Assembly: GCA_029204225.1 (NCBI GenBank) | Contig: CM055098.1 | Span: 51,529,312-51,593,311 of the forward strand | Source: Diphasiastrum complanatum | Lineage: Eukaryota > Streptophyta > Lycopodiopsida > Lycopodiales > Lycopodiaceae | Direction: 5' to 3' | Length of the DNA: 64,000 nucleotides | In this document: in pieces, positions 12,866 through 24,074 of the stretch | How the letters are laid out: each line of letters starts with the position of its first letter | Position numbering within the stretch: the stretch's first letter is position 1 | Notes under the pieces: model-generated | Databases searched by the model: none | What the model was told of the DNA's origin: nothing | Seen by the model: only the letters and a program-made list of their open reading frames with translations | Program-made: the position numbers and the translations under genes

Positions 12866-13370
12866 TTGACGTGTTTTGCGACGTGAATCGCGAGTTTAAT
12901 GTTTTTTAATTCGTCGCGGACGTCGAAAAAACACGTCGCTATAAGGTCATCAGAATTCGACGACTTTAAAATATGTCATAGTCCGACAAGGACGACATGC
13001 CGGACACCACAAAACCAAATTCCGGTGACGTGAACAGGTGCTGACCTGGATGTCGCATTGCGACGTCTGACGTGGACGTCACAATGCGACATCCTACGTG
13101 GACGTCGGATTGCGACGTCCAAAGACGTCGCAAACTCTCTGACGTGACTGTCGCAGTGCGACGTGCTAAAATTCAGTCGGATTCCGACGTCTGTAAACAC
13201 AGAATGATTCCAAAATTTCACCGACAGATGTCCGACGCCCATCCGACGTATCTTGGATGTCGGAACCCGACGTCCCATAAAGTTGTCGTAATCCGGTGTC
13301 TGTTAACAAAATGATCAAAAAATATGTCCGACGTGTTAGGAAGTCGGATTCCGACATCCCAAATTAGGTA
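12866..13370. repeat. CACTA subterminal repeats, GACGTCGGA/TCCGACGTC motifs
   Basis: At least a dozen short motifs in both orientations built on GACGTC, GTCGGATTCCGAC and CCGACG, many of them small palindromes. In CACTA elements such subterminal repeats bind the TnpA protein. Only the inner half (from about 13,171) is present in copy 2 (46,845-47,044). Confidence 0.75.
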
Positions 13371-13939
13371 AAAAAATAAAAAATGCGTAAAAAATAGCGC
13401 ACGCATTTTTCTCGGACTGTTCTTGAAGTTGAGTTCTTGGAGAAGCGATGTTCGTGAATTGTTTTTAAAACAATATTTTTGAGTTGCATTCAACATCTGG
13501 ATCAAACAACAAACTAAGCATGAGATACTTTTCATTTTTAAACTACTTTTCATTTTATATTTTATTGCATTATTTCATGTTCATTATGAATGACAATACT
13601 TCATGCATTACTTCATCGCAATATTTTATTGCATTACTTCATGTTCAATATGCTTTGTGCACATCATAAATTTCATTTAGATTTTTAGATATAATATTGA
13701 TTGTTGTTTTGAAATCCGACATATCTTAGTTGATTATTACATCAATCCACATCCCCAAATTTGACATTGCAATTTTTGAAAAAAAAAAATATTGCACATA
13801 TAAAAGCAATGGCAATATAGCACGATCATTTGCAATAATAATATTTTTCATAATATGAATTAATGTATTGCAAAATTTGTGCTTTAATGTCGCACGAGTC
13901 TTTCTAGATCTAACATCAACTAAAACTTATAAACCTAAT

Positions 13940-14924
13940 CTACTCGTCGTCATCGTGACGTCCAGTCTGCATGAAAACAAGCAAGCAAACAAACTACATT
14001 AATATTTAATGCTTGATCGTATTAAATTAAATAAAATTGACGTCGAAATACAAACCACATTAGTATAAATACAAAAACTAGTACTTACATTTGGAGGATG
14101 ACCCTTGTTCTTTAGTTTGTCAACTAATGTGTCGTACGATTCCCTGAAAGCAAATTCGTACTCCTCCTTAGTTGGCAGATGTCCATAGTTCGCCAACTAT
14201 CCATGCATTCAATTGAAGTTGAAATTAATTTAGGGCTACGTTGAAGCAGCTAGTCATAATGCATATTAAATAATAAAAGCATATAAAATCAAAGATAAAC
14301 TATAAGAGTAGTGTAAGTTCACTTACCATGCTTGCTTGCAATCCCACCTTTCCGCTCGAGCCCAACCTAGGATTGCCTATCCTATGCATCCTAGCGGCCG
14401 CAACATCTTTTTGAATCTTGTATTTATCTAGTGTTCGTTCATCCACTTTTACACGGTTCCAATCACTTCTTGAACACCAGGAAGGCTTGGATTGCCCGTC
14501 CCTATAAGCTCGTCGTGCCATATCACGACCATAAGCTCATATGCTTATGAATTTCCTTCTTCTCGAATTTCTCTTCTTGTTAAAATTTGTCACGAAGGGT
14601 ACCATAAACCTGTTGTTTATCGCGGCAGGTTGTTCGGACCATTTACTAAATAATTTTTCGCCAAAATGACGTTGGCATAAAGAATAGAGTCGGTCCAAAA
14701 CCACCCTTCCTTTTCTATTGGCAATTATATTGCCTTGAGGATCCACGTCATAATAAGGATTTGTGGATGACTCTTCGGTGGGGGCGGGAGCCGCGGCTTC
14801 TTGTGAGGGACCACCCTCATTTTGGCTAAGCATATTTTGAAGTTGTGTTCTTTGCTCGGGAGTTAATGATTCATATAAATTTTTTACAAAGTCTCCCGAG
14901 CTTTCACCACTGCCTGACCCCGCC
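13940..14924 (-). pseudogene. CACTA TnpA-like gene (plant Transposase_24 type), copy 1
   Basis: Begins MAGSGSGESSGDFVKNLYES at 14,924, with a Gln/Pro/Ala-rich stretch, then DRLYSLCQRHFGEKLFSKWSEQ. A downstream exon encodes MARRAYRDGQSKPSWC and RMHRIGNPRLGSSGK, another PTKEEYEFAFRESYDTLVDKLK, and the last short exon encodes TGRHDDDE and a stop (TAG at 13,942-13,940). The intron before the last exon has clear GTAAGT and GCAG borders. Layout fits the TnpA/ORF1 DNA-binding protein of plant CACTA elements. Exon 1 loses frame near 14,600 compared with copy 2. Family assignment rests on pattern and context. Confidence 0.65.
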
Positions 14925-15212
14925 ATGATTACTACATCTATAAACATACAATACATTACAATAAACCCTAATATATCGAAATGCAGTGGAAAAGAAAATC
15001 GATTACAGAACTTTAATGCATATTGGAGTGAGACTTTCATACCTGTGTTAACAAAAGGAGAGAAATATGCGTGTAGAGCTCGAACCTGTACCAAGATTAG
15101 CATAAGAATCATGTAAGCGACAATGTATAAGAATAGGTATATCTAAAAATTAAAACATTAGAATCATACAATAATTTTAGGTTATTTGTGTTTTGTACTT
15201 GTGCATATATGC
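14925..15212. promoter_or_regulatory. intergenic divergent promoter region of CACTA copy 1
   Basis: About 290 AT-rich bases between the divergently read TnpA-like and TnpD genes. No TATA box can be assigned with confidence. Equivalent to 45,011-45,290 in copy 2, with high similarity. Confidence 0.4.
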
Positions 15213-17990
15213 AGTTTATCACAACAAGATGAATTACATTCAGATCGGTCTAGCGATGAAGATAGTACTCAAGTTAACAGGTTAAGTAATAAACATGCAC
15301 GTGTTCTTGATCATAAAAACTGTTATCATAAGTTAAAATATTGTGCTAAAGTGACATGTACAATTATTTTCAAAATAAAATATGGTGCACATGCCTCAAG
15401 TGTGATGGACAAAAGATGTGTGAAAGATGCATTGTTGAAAATCATTTGTGAAAGTTTGGACGAAAAGAAGAAAGTCAACCATCGAATTTGGAAGACGTTG
15501 AGGTTTGTTAATTTTATATGATTGTTTTTTATTATAATCTTCATCAATCTATATATGTCACTTATGAAATTTGTTTCATGTGTGTAGCCAATACATCGAA
15601 TGCCATTCCATGGAGTTGATCCATCCGTGTTTAGTTACAATCAACGTCAAGTTTTGATAGACATGAGAAAACAAAGAATGAAACAAATTGAAGAGGCAAA
15701 CACAATTGGAAAAGAGAATAATCAACTTGATTATAATGATTATGATGATGAGGTGCAGCACGATGAAGCAATGCACAACATGTTTGAATCTTACTTTGAA
15801 ACAAATGAGAATGATGATATGCATGCATCTTCTAATGAAAACGGAGATCACGAACAATTTGAGATGGATGGAGACGAGATTCTATTGCGCAAGGAGGCAG
15901 ACACTCCTCTATATCCTGGAGCATCCATTCTAAGACTAGCTATGTCAATTCTTATTCTAAACCTTCAAGCAACATACAAATGGAGTGATCATAGCGTGAC
16001 ATCTTTATTCGGGTACTTAACGCATAACACAACTATTATACGTTATAGCATATTTACATTAAGTTAATTTTTTTTTCTTTTCTAACAACTCACATTGCTC
16101 TTTTTTAGGTTGTTGCATCAAATACTTCCGAAAGAAAATGTGATACCTAAAACACGAAAAGAAGCACGAAAGATGATGGCCGTGCTTGGAATGGATTATG
16201 ACACAATACATGCATGTCCAGAAGACCATGTTCTATATAGAGGTGAGCATTCAGAAAAGCTTCAATATCCAGTGTGTAATGCTTCACGTTTTCGAGATGA
16301 CGTACAAGGGGATAATGTGTCACGAAAGTGTTACGACATTTTCCAATTATCCCATGATTGCAACGTTTATTTCGGTGTAGATCTTTGGCACAACTAATGG
16401 ATTGGCATGTCAAAAATCGATCTACAGATGATGTGATGCGAGTACTAAGTGATTCACCTGCATGGAAACATATTGAAGACCAATGGCCCAAGTTTAAAAA
16501 CGAACCTCGTAATTTGAGATTTGGCCTTGCTATGGATGGTGTAAATCCTTTTAGCATTCAAGCGTCAACTTGGTCCACATGGCCAGTTGTGCTCGTTAAT
16601 TACAACATACCTCCATGGTTGAGTATTAAAATGGGACACTTGTTATTGGCTTTATTGATTCCAAGAAAGTACAAGGCCAAGAACATGGATGTGTATCTTG
16701 CACCTTTGATCGATGAATTGTGCATTCTTTGGAATGGTATTCACGCTTACGACATCTCGAGACCTTTACAATAACAAAACTTCGTTGTTCGTGGAATTCT
16801 AATGTGGACGATGCATGACTACCCCGGTTTAAGCGAATGTTCAGGTATCTATATAATGAATCTATTTAGGGTTAAACGTTTGAGTATATTTAACTAAGCT
16901 TATGTTTAATTTGGTTTATGGACTATGCAGGTTTAACCACATTGGGTTACAACGCATGTTATATTTGTGGACCACTTCTGGAGGGTCGACATAGCACAAA
17001 TATGTTAAAAAAAGTGGTGTACGAAAATCATCGCAAATACTTGTCGCTTGATCATCCTTTTCGAAGGTTGAATAGGCGATTTTTTGGAGGGCGAGGAGAT
17101 AATCCTCTAACTACACCACCACCCCCACGCATGGGAGTAGCGGAATGGCATAGTGAATGGCTTCAACATCACGACGTTAATTATTTATGGAATGAATCTA
17201 TTGATGGTTTGAAACGGTTGTCTATTTTTCATAAATTATCCTATTGGAGGAATTTATTGATAAACCATCTATTGGATCCTATGCACATATTCAAAAACGT
17301 CGATGAATCCTTATGGACCCACATCATTGGCATAAAAGACAACTCCTCAGCTCGTAAAGATCTACAAGCGGCCGATGTGAAAAGACCCTATTGGATTCAA
17401 TACACCGAAGGTGGAGATGAGAATCTACCTAGCGTGTAAAAGAGTAACTCTCATATGTTAAACATGTCATAAAACAAATGAGAACTCCAACAGACTATGC
17501 ACATTCTTTATGCAAGTCATTTACCAAAGATGGTAAATTAAGTGGATTGAAATCACATGATTGGCATAAGATGTTGCAATTCATACTTCCACTTTCTATT
17601 CGAGGTCTCTTCAACGATGACGTACAAAATACGCTTTACAATTTGTCATCAATGATTAGGTTTGTATATTTTTTTAAGCACTTGTATAAAATATGATCTT
17701 TCATTTTTTTTGTGTTAAACAACCTAATGTACTATCAATCTTGCAGGTGGATTTCCTCAAAAGAAGTAAAAAATAGTGAATTGGATTCCATGAAAATCTA
17801 AATGATTGAAATGTATGTTTGTTGGAAAGAGATTTTCCAACTTCTTTTTTGGATATACAAGTTCATCTTCTAGTGCATTTGGTCGAAGAAGTATCAATTG
17901 CAGGACTTGTGCACACGAGATGGCCAGTAAAAAAATTGGGAGTTCATTACGACTCTCAAACCGATATTGTCAACCGGAATAAAGTTCTTG
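15213..17990 (+). pseudogene. CACTA TnpD (Tnp2 transposase + DUF4218), copy 1
   Basis: Spliced plus-strand gene. Exon 1 ends about 15,501 (GAG before GTTTGT). Exon 2 runs 15,588-16,010 (after GTGTAG; PIHRMPFHGVDPSVFSYNQ). Exon 3 starts at about 16,109 (after TTTTTTAG). Tnp2 blocks: IHACPEDHVLYRGEH, DWHVKNRSTDDVMRV, RFGLAMDGVNPFSIQ, STWPVVLVNYNIPPWLS and DVYLAPLIDELCILWNG. The exon from about 16,929 encodes YNACYICGPL and LLDPMHIFKNVDESL. DUF4218 blocks (SGLKSHDWHKMLQFILPLSIR; LERDFPTSFLDIQVHLLVHLVEE) end near 17,990. Defects include a 1-base frameshift near 16,327, TGA at 16,355-16,357, TAA near 16,772 and a stop after NLPSV at 17,437. Confidence 0.9.
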
Positions 17991-18003
17991 CAACAATTGA
18001 CTG

Positions 18004-18163
18004 TACAACAGGCTATATGTGTCAACAAGATAATCAATCAGATTTGAGCGAGATTTCACCGATTGTCATTGTTCCTAAGAAGAATGGAAAATTGAGAATT
18101 TGTGTGAATCTCAAGGCCTTGAACAAAGTGACGCAAAAGAATCACTTTCTCAACAAATGATGG
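18004..18163 (+). pseudogene. gypsy RT N-terminal fragment fused to DUF4218 frame
   Basis: In the same open frame that starts in DUF4218 (from 17,819), residues change to SEISPIVIVPKKNGKLRICV and LKALNKVTQKNHF, the first conserved block of Ty3-gypsy RT, then stop. Related to the gypsy RT at 56,160-56,235, which has a VPKKNDKIRIC version. Copy 2 (41,717-41,876) has the same fusion, so it predates the duplication. Confidence 0.8.
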
Positions 18164-19230
18164 ATAAGGAGATTTCAGAAGATCTAGGACCCTAAAACAC
18201 TTCTATCTTGAACCTGGCTGGTTTCCAAGCATAGAAAGGAGATTGAAACACATGCAACACTTTGCACACACTAAGAATGGATTACAAACTCAAACCAACC
18301 TGAACACACTCTTGCTTAAGCTCTCAAACTTTCCAGCAAGTGACCAAATCAAGTTATGGTGTGAAGAGCTACTTGCATTCTTAGAAAATACAAAAGACTA
18401 GGCTGCCAAGAATACCTAAAATTGAACAAACTTGATCAACATATGATCAACACACTAAGATATTGATTCAACCTGTAAAACCACATGCAAACCACACTTC
18501 TAAAAGTTTATAAACTCCAACAAATGACAAATACAAGCTTTAGAGGTGAATGAAAGAGCACACTTACTGAATCACAAGACTAGCTTCACTAGCTTGTCAA
18601 ATCTTGGTGTTTAGATGTAGATCTAAGATCACTTCACATGATAATATTTCGCGACCTGTTAAGAACCTGAAAACACATTTGCATAATGGCTAAAACCTTC
18701 CAGCAAATGCTCCAATCAAATTACATAAGGAGAGTTACTTACATGCTTAACAAAGTACACCAAAATTTATGCAAAAAATTGTTGACAATCTGTTCACTCG
18801 AAAGGGGATCTTTCATCCAAGTGGGAGCTTTGCTCAGCCTTTTGGAAAAATACAAAATCACTCAAAGAGTATTTGTCATCCACTTAAGGAGAAGGTTCAT
18901 CCACTTAAGGAGAGTGTCCATCCACAAAGGAGAGTGTTCATCCACAGAAGTGGAGATTGTCAACAATACATTGAACATAACATTGTTAGTATTGAATATG
19001 CACAAGCCTCACAATCAAAAAATGATTAGGTTTTATGATCTGATCCAAAATAGCTTCTTCTCAGCCTCTGATCTTCAATAGACCTAAAATATGCTTTTGA
19101 TCCACAATTTCAACTAAAACAAAAGTTAGTAAGATTTGATCAACAGTGCAATGCATAATCATGCTAGAACTTGATCAAATATCCAAATATCACCATAAAT
19201 GGAAATCTTACTAAAAATAACAACCAACTA
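18164..19230 (-). repeat. internal/leader sequence of small LTR element, copy 1
   Basis: Follows the primer site on the minus strand. No coding domain recognised; the plus-strand frames at 18,686-19,081 are not credible genes. It includes three to four tandem 20-bp units of the GTGGATGAACACTCTCCTT type (18,885-18,960). Copies: 41,877-42,943 (same strand) and 63,251-64,000 (opposite strand, cut by the window edge). The element ends abruptly against the RT fragment at 18,163. Confidence 0.7.
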
Positions 19231-19242
19231 GCTCTGATACCA
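19231..19242 (-). promoter_or_regulatory. primer binding site, initiator tRNA-Met
   Basis: The minus strand reads TGGTATCAGAGC directly after the LTR end. The same in copy 2 (42,944-42,955); copy 3 has TGGTATCAGATC (63,239-63,250). Confidence 0.9.
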
Positions 19243-19532
19243 TGTTAAAAAAGTGGATCTTGAATGCATCCAAACTCCCAAACTACTTGGCTAAGATCTT
19301 TGCACAACAAGCTACAAAAGCTAGAAATGACAAAGCATCATAATGCTTCATTTGATACACATGAACTTGACAAAGCATTCTAGAGACAAAAGAAACTAAT
19401 AAAAGGTACTGATGGCAGCAAACAGGACTCCCAACAGCAGCCTATCACTTTTGGAAACCTCTTAAGATCATACACAAAAGCTTGAAGACAATACACAAAG
19501 CAATGCTCTCAATGGAGGAAGAAACTATGACA
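19243..19532 (-). repeat. 290-bp LTR, copy 1
   Basis: On the minus strand it runs TGTCATAGTTTC ... TTTTTTAACA and abuts a primer site. The three copies are each exactly 290 bp (19,243-19,532; 42,956-43,245; 62,949-63,238). The partner LTR is not in the window for any copy. Its start lies inside the end of the retropepsin frame. Confidence 0.75.
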
Positions 19533-20146
19533 ATGATCTATTGATCTCACAAGTATGATCCGTTGTTGATGAATCATCATCCTCTTTTTGAACCACTAGT
19601 TTGATAGTCCAAGTTACAGCATCAACCTTGACTGCACGTTCACGATTTTCAAAAGTGATTTTCCTGGTACCGCAGTTATGAATTACTTGCGTAACTCGTA
19701 ATCATGGGCGTCCCAATAGGACTCGGTAGACATTTGGTGCTTCCGGTAAGTCCATTATTATGAAAGTAATGACGAACTATACTCCGGCAATTCTGACAGG
19801 TATATCTCCAACCATTCCTCGTGGACAAACTGTTGTTTGATCAACCAGCTTAATGGCAAAAGTCGCAGGCTTTATCTTTGTAAGACCCCATTTTGCACAT
19901 AGCTTTGTAGAAATCAGGCTAACTCCCGAACTGCCATCTATCATGGCTGCTGCATTAGAAAATTGCTTTTGTTGTATCAGTAGGGTGATAGCTTTTTGTT
20001 CACTTTTCCAAGCTGCTCCGACATAGAGTACTTCATTAGATTCTTCATATCCTGCACAAAAAAGTGGCTCTTGATGGACTTCTGATTAAGCTTGAGTTAA
20101 CTTTTGCGCTAGTACTTCTTTTGCTTTTGGCACCAACTTTAGGAAC
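19533..20146 (-). pseudogene. retropepsin (gag-type aspartic protease) gene, copy 1
   Basis: Minus strand. Equivalent to the better frames at 43,852-43,477 and 62,294-62,956: a Lys/Glu-rich lead, CAGYEESNEVLYVGAAWKSE, the active-site stretch AAMIDGSSGVSL (this copy has TCG/AGT changes around the usual DGGSG), IKLADQ...TVCP, and after a stop FIIMDLPEAPNVY and LGRPWL-like sequence. This is the gypsy RVP fold (active Asp; ADQ; LLGRPWL). Several stops and frame shifts. Confidence 0.7.
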
Positions 20147-20469
20147 TCTCCCAACGAAATATTGATCTTACTAGACAAAATATTCATGAGCAGTTCTGTT
20201 TGCGGTGCTTCCTTGAAGGATTCTTCATGATGATGCAACTGAGCATTCATATCTATCTATACATGAACCATTCGGGGGTTGCACTGGTGAAGAATGAACT
20301 TCGGCTATTGCTCTAGCACCTTCAAGATTCTCTTCCTCTTGCAAATGTCTAATCCACTGCCTCATATCCTGATATCTTCTTTTTTCTGCATGAAGATTTG
20401 GATAGTCTCTAGATGTTGTTGGTATATTAGTTAATGGTATAGAATCACATCCGTCTAATAAATCAAAAT

Positions 20470-20564
<95 letters not shown>

Positions 20565-20780
20565 CACCTCTCCCAGTTATATGTATATCATCTGATTTGA
20601 CAGAGCGTGAGATGTTATGTGCAAAGGCTGTGATTCCAGCTTACAAATAGGCATGTGAGTGAGGGTGAATATGAGACAAGACAAAAAATAGGTGTGGCAC
20701 ATGATGTTGGTGGTGAGAGGGAGATTTGTGGTTGAGGGAAAGGCAAGTTTGAAAAGTCCTACATACCATATACCTAGGAC
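20147..20780 (-). repeat. segment G, copy 1: gag-like lead and flanking sequence
   Basis: Matches the reverse complement of 39,470-40,126 and 61,670-62,330. Includes a frame with KRRYQDMRQWIRHLQEEE, probably gag C-terminal sequence upstream of the retropepsin, and a microsatellite. The match ends at about 20,780 (CCTAGGTATATGGTATG); beyond it the sequence differs from copies 2 and 3. Confidence 0.75.
20473..20562. repeat. (TC)n microsatellite, 90 bp
   Basis: Pure dinucleotide tract at the same position within segment G as the tracts at 39,684-39,847 (164 bp) and 61,890-62,009 (120 bp). Confidence 0.99.
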
Positions 20781-21600
20781 GTGGGAGGGAACCATCAAAC
20801 GTGGACCCGTGAAAAACCCCATAGAAATCAACAAGAACATCGACCATAACTGACTCAAGAGATGGAGATATAGAGACCAATGGAGTTGCACCAACCACCG
20901 AACTAGGAGGGCTATCTGAGGTATGCGCAAAAGCAATAGTAGAAATATCACCAAGGTGTACGGCCTCAATATCAATGAAACCAGGACTAAATACGATATC
21001 TGGGAATCAAGGCATATAGACGCAGGGCACGCATCAACAACCTGTAAATCCGGAACAGCATCATCCTGAGGAAGAGGACCCACGGATGGTGAAAGTGAAA
21101 CAGCAACGAATGTACTCTGAATGGAAAGAAAAGATGCATCCCGAGCCTTTGGCAGGCTATGCATAAACTGCTTCCCGGTAACCAACTGATAGTTACCCTG
21201 GGAATCAATACCAGCAAGTGAACGATGCTGACCAGCATGAGTAAAGGAAAGTGTGCTGAGAGAGATACAAAGCAACAGTACTAAGTGAAGAGAACCAGTC
21301 TGCTCCAAAAATAATATCATAGCGCTCCAGAAGAATGACGTACAAACTGCCTGCCCAGAAAAATCACCAATGCGATAATCCAAGCCCTGAAACATCTGAA
21401 AACTAAAAAAAAAATGGAAACGAGCAACCTCAACATTGAATTGTTGGGAAGCGCGAACAGGTGTAGCACGAATCCTGGTGGAAATGTAACTGCTAATAAA
21501 TGAATGTGTCTGTATCCACTAAAGCAATATACTCTCGCCTTGCATCTAGACTAATATGATCCACAAATGGAACAAACATATGTAGGCATAATTATAGAAG
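20781..21600 (-). pseudogene. Ty3-gypsy protease region, decayed
   Basis: The minus strand encodes ALVDTD (at about 21,530-21,513, the active-site region of retropepsin), ISTRIRATPVRASQQFNVEV in a second frame, MFQGLDYRIGDFSG in a third, and YDIIFGADWFSSL (about 21,323-21,285), which is the end of the protease fold. It is followed by HAGQHRSLAGIDSQ and a Ser/Pro-rich unassigned stretch. Similar Ser/Pro-rich sequence is encoded on the plus strand at 38,830-39,156 and 61,037-61,366. Frames change repeatedly, so this is a pseudogene. Confidence 0.65.
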
Positions 21601-22430
21601 CATCAACTAATAAGTTCTAGCCTAAATATGCATCTAGAAGAACCGCATACTCATCTAGACGGGTATCAGCAAAATAAGCTAGTGAGTATACAATAGGACC
21701 ATCATGAAATGTATAGCTTCCATATGGAGATCTACTGGAGTAGCCAAAGCATCTGAAAGAGCAACCGTAGACCCATGAATTATATCGAAATAAGGAGCAT
21801 AGGCGACAAAATCTATAGCATGGCGCTCAGGAACATGAGTAGCATCAAAGTACTCAACAACAATATCAAAGCATGCAATAAGCATCGGCAATAGTAGCAA
21901 GGCATACTATATCAGTATCAAAGCATGGAAAAATATCATAGCATGCAACAACATCGGTAGCACCATCAAAGCATGCAACGACATCATCAATAGTATCATA
22001 GCATGATATATCAGTATCACCATATCAGTCACAACCTGTATATGTGAATCAGCATCAGTAGGAACCTGTATATGTGACTCTGACCCACTATGGGATACAA
22101 TGACGAGCTCAGGTAGATCAATAACTATCTCAAGTAAATTAGGCAACTCGCTCACACTATGATATAGAATAATCCTCATGTGTATCGCTAGCAATGTGTG
22201 AATCAACCTCATGTGAATCGCTAGAAATGTGTGACTTTATCTATATTTGTCCTGCACAAGACAATGGAACCTCACATATGGAAGAATGTTCTCGAGGAGA
22301 ATCAGGAGTAGAACTTTCGAGACCTATAATACCACTCATAAGAGCGAGAGGAGGAACAAATGCAGAATCATCATAAAAAAATATAAGAAAACGAAGTACA
22401 GGTAGAAAGTCATGCGACTCAGAGATGGGC
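21601..22430 (-). repeat. short imperfect tandem repeats between gypsy gag and protease
   Basis: Several repeat types: ATCAAAGCATGCAACGACATC-like units at 21,860-22,020; two copies of an ACCTGTATATGTGA unit (22,030-22,080); two copies of an ATGTG(T/A)ATCGCTAG(C/A)AATGTGTGA unit (22,178-22,233). On the minus strand these encode repeats such as ADSHIQV. No known domain. Confidence 0.6.
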
Positions 22431-22439
22431 GGATGAGAA

Positions 22440-22640
22440 TGGAGATAGTCAACCACTTCGACCTAGCAGAAGCCTTTAAGAGATAAATTGCATCAAGAAT
22501 CTTAAAAGGACCTGCACAAGTTGGCCGAGAAGTATCAAAGAAATACTGAAGACGTGTGACCCATTTGTCGAACAAATGGTCAGATGGTATATCACTATTA
22601 AAAATAAAAAGATAATCTAAAGGGGATAGAGACCGAAAAT
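22440..22640 (-). pseudogene. gypsy gag-like fragment
   Basis: The minus strand encodes SDHLFDKWVTRLQYFFDTS, then AIYLLKASARSKW. This has the pattern of the Retrotrans_gag domain (W...LE..F....; hydrophobic; LKG.A..WW). It sits between the primer site at 24,063 and the protease, as expected for gag. Confidence 0.5.
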
Positions 22641-24062
22641 CAGAAGTCATGATAAAAAATAAATAAAATATAATTGAAAAGAATACGTAACCCAATGATG
22701 CAAATAATTTGAGTGGTTTTTTTTTGTATTTATTTTTTTTTACCAAGCGTTGTAAAAAATGAAAACAGAATCACATTAAAAAATGAATCAAAGACAAAGG
22801 CAACTGGAATACACTAAAATATTGACAGGTAACTGATAATCAAGTTAAGGCAAAACCGTAAAAGAAAAGCAAATAATGAAGGATCCGAAATGTTTGCCTT
22901 GCTTTTCTTTTCTTTTTCTAAATCGTAACAGAATGAAATTGAACACGAGATCTTAACAAAAAAGTGACAGATAAAGAAAAATAAATCAGTATCACACTAA
23001 GACGAAAGTAATGTAAAAAGAGACTGTAGAAGGCAGCAATGAATACCTTGAGAGGTAATGCAATCAAATTGAAATGGAGAAGAACATCGGATGCTGCCAA
23101 TAGCCGGCAAAAATAAAATGAGGAGATTGGTTGAAATTTCTAGCAATCTATAGATCCTTGAGCAATGTTAAAATTTCTTGCAAATTCAAGAAACAAAAGG
23201 CTATAGGCAAATCATTGTAGATCGTAGGTAGGTAGAGTAGGGTGCAGGTCAGTAAGGTAATGGAGCTGAAACAACTAGGAACAATGATGAAGAGAGAAGA
23301 GAGAAGCGAAAGATTGAAGTAAATCGGAAGTAGGCAAGTATAGGAAGAATAGATGGCTCAAGAAATGGCAGCAATGACAGTTGTGGAAAGATGAAGTGCT
23401 GTAGGAAAAGATGAGAGAAGCAGAGTTATTGAGGCAGGTGTCAGTGAACAGATTACTAGAACGTAATAGTAGGGTGGATATGGAAAAGAGCGATCTATGA
23501 AGTAGGAAGAGATACGTAGGCAAATAAGTGATAGAGGATAGGATTTGTTTCTTAGCGGCTAAGTGATAGAGTTGCGTTGGAGGTGAGGGATGGGGAGAGG
23601 AGCGCTGGCCAATAGAAAGAGAGATGTAGGTAGAATCAGCCAAATTCCAGCTAGAGAAGACAGGCAAGTTCAGCGATGGAGTGAGGGGAGGAGGTAGAGC
23701 TAGATAAGAGGAAGGCAGCTAGGAGGAGATCGCTGAAACTAAGCTAGGAGTAGATCGCTGGCTGAGGCAGGTACCGTAAGAAAGATGGGGACCAAGCTAG
23801 AGATAAGGTTACGATGGAGGCAAGGAGATATGGAGCATTGATGTACCAGCAGATCCAATGATGTCTGTGGGAGAGACAAGGGCCGAAGAGCAACGATGGT
23901 GGAAGAAGGCGACAAGAGAGATAGAGAGATATGACAAATTACATCCCCTTGAAAAGAAGATTATGTAACCTACAAATAAAATCACAACAAAAAATTCGAA
24001 AATCCAATTAATCTGAAAAGAAATCGAAAAGCAAAATACCACTTCCCAATTGCTCAGGAAAG
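22641..24062 (-). other. gypsy leader / decayed 5' region
   Basis: From the primer site towards gag. No domain found. 23,280-23,960 is strongly purine-rich on the plus strand (AGAGAGAAGAGAG-type runs). The minus-strand ORFs here are Ser/Leu/Phe-rich translations of that bias. Confidence 0.5.
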
Positions 24063-24074
24063 TGCTTTGATACC
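24063..24074 (-). promoter_or_regulatory. primer binding site
   Basis: The minus strand reads TGGTATCAAAGC, a common variant of the tRNA-Met primer site in gypsy elements. It marks the 5' end of the element containing 20,781-24,470. Confidence 0.75.

Larger units (their letters stand above)
12866..18000. mobile_element. CACTA (En/Spm) transposon, copy 1
   Basis: Contains a subterminal repeat zone (12,866-13,370), a TnpA-like gene on the minus strand and a Tnp2-type TnpD gene on the plus strand, transcribed apart from about 14,925-15,210. The terminal CACTA inverted repeat is not clearly preserved: CACCCGCCACAATTTTTGAC near 12,850 is the best candidate for the left end. The right end is missing, replaced by gypsy RT and LTR sequence from about 18,004. 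A rearranged copy occupies 40,127-47,044. Confidence 0.85.

Noticed and set aside
15576-15857. Minus-strand hydrophobic frame (also 44,365-44,646)
   Set aside because: Antisense to TnpD exon 2, which has matching splice sites and domain context.
18686-19081. 131-codon frame repeated at 42,399 and 63,400 as a conserved gene
   Set aside because: The frame is kept only because the DNA copies are recent; it overlaps the non-coding leader of an LTR element and has no domain.
20577-21395. 272-codon minus-strand frame as a membrane protein
   Set aside because: Hydrophobic stretches come from a shifted frame; other frames over the same DNA give recognisable gypsy protease blocks.
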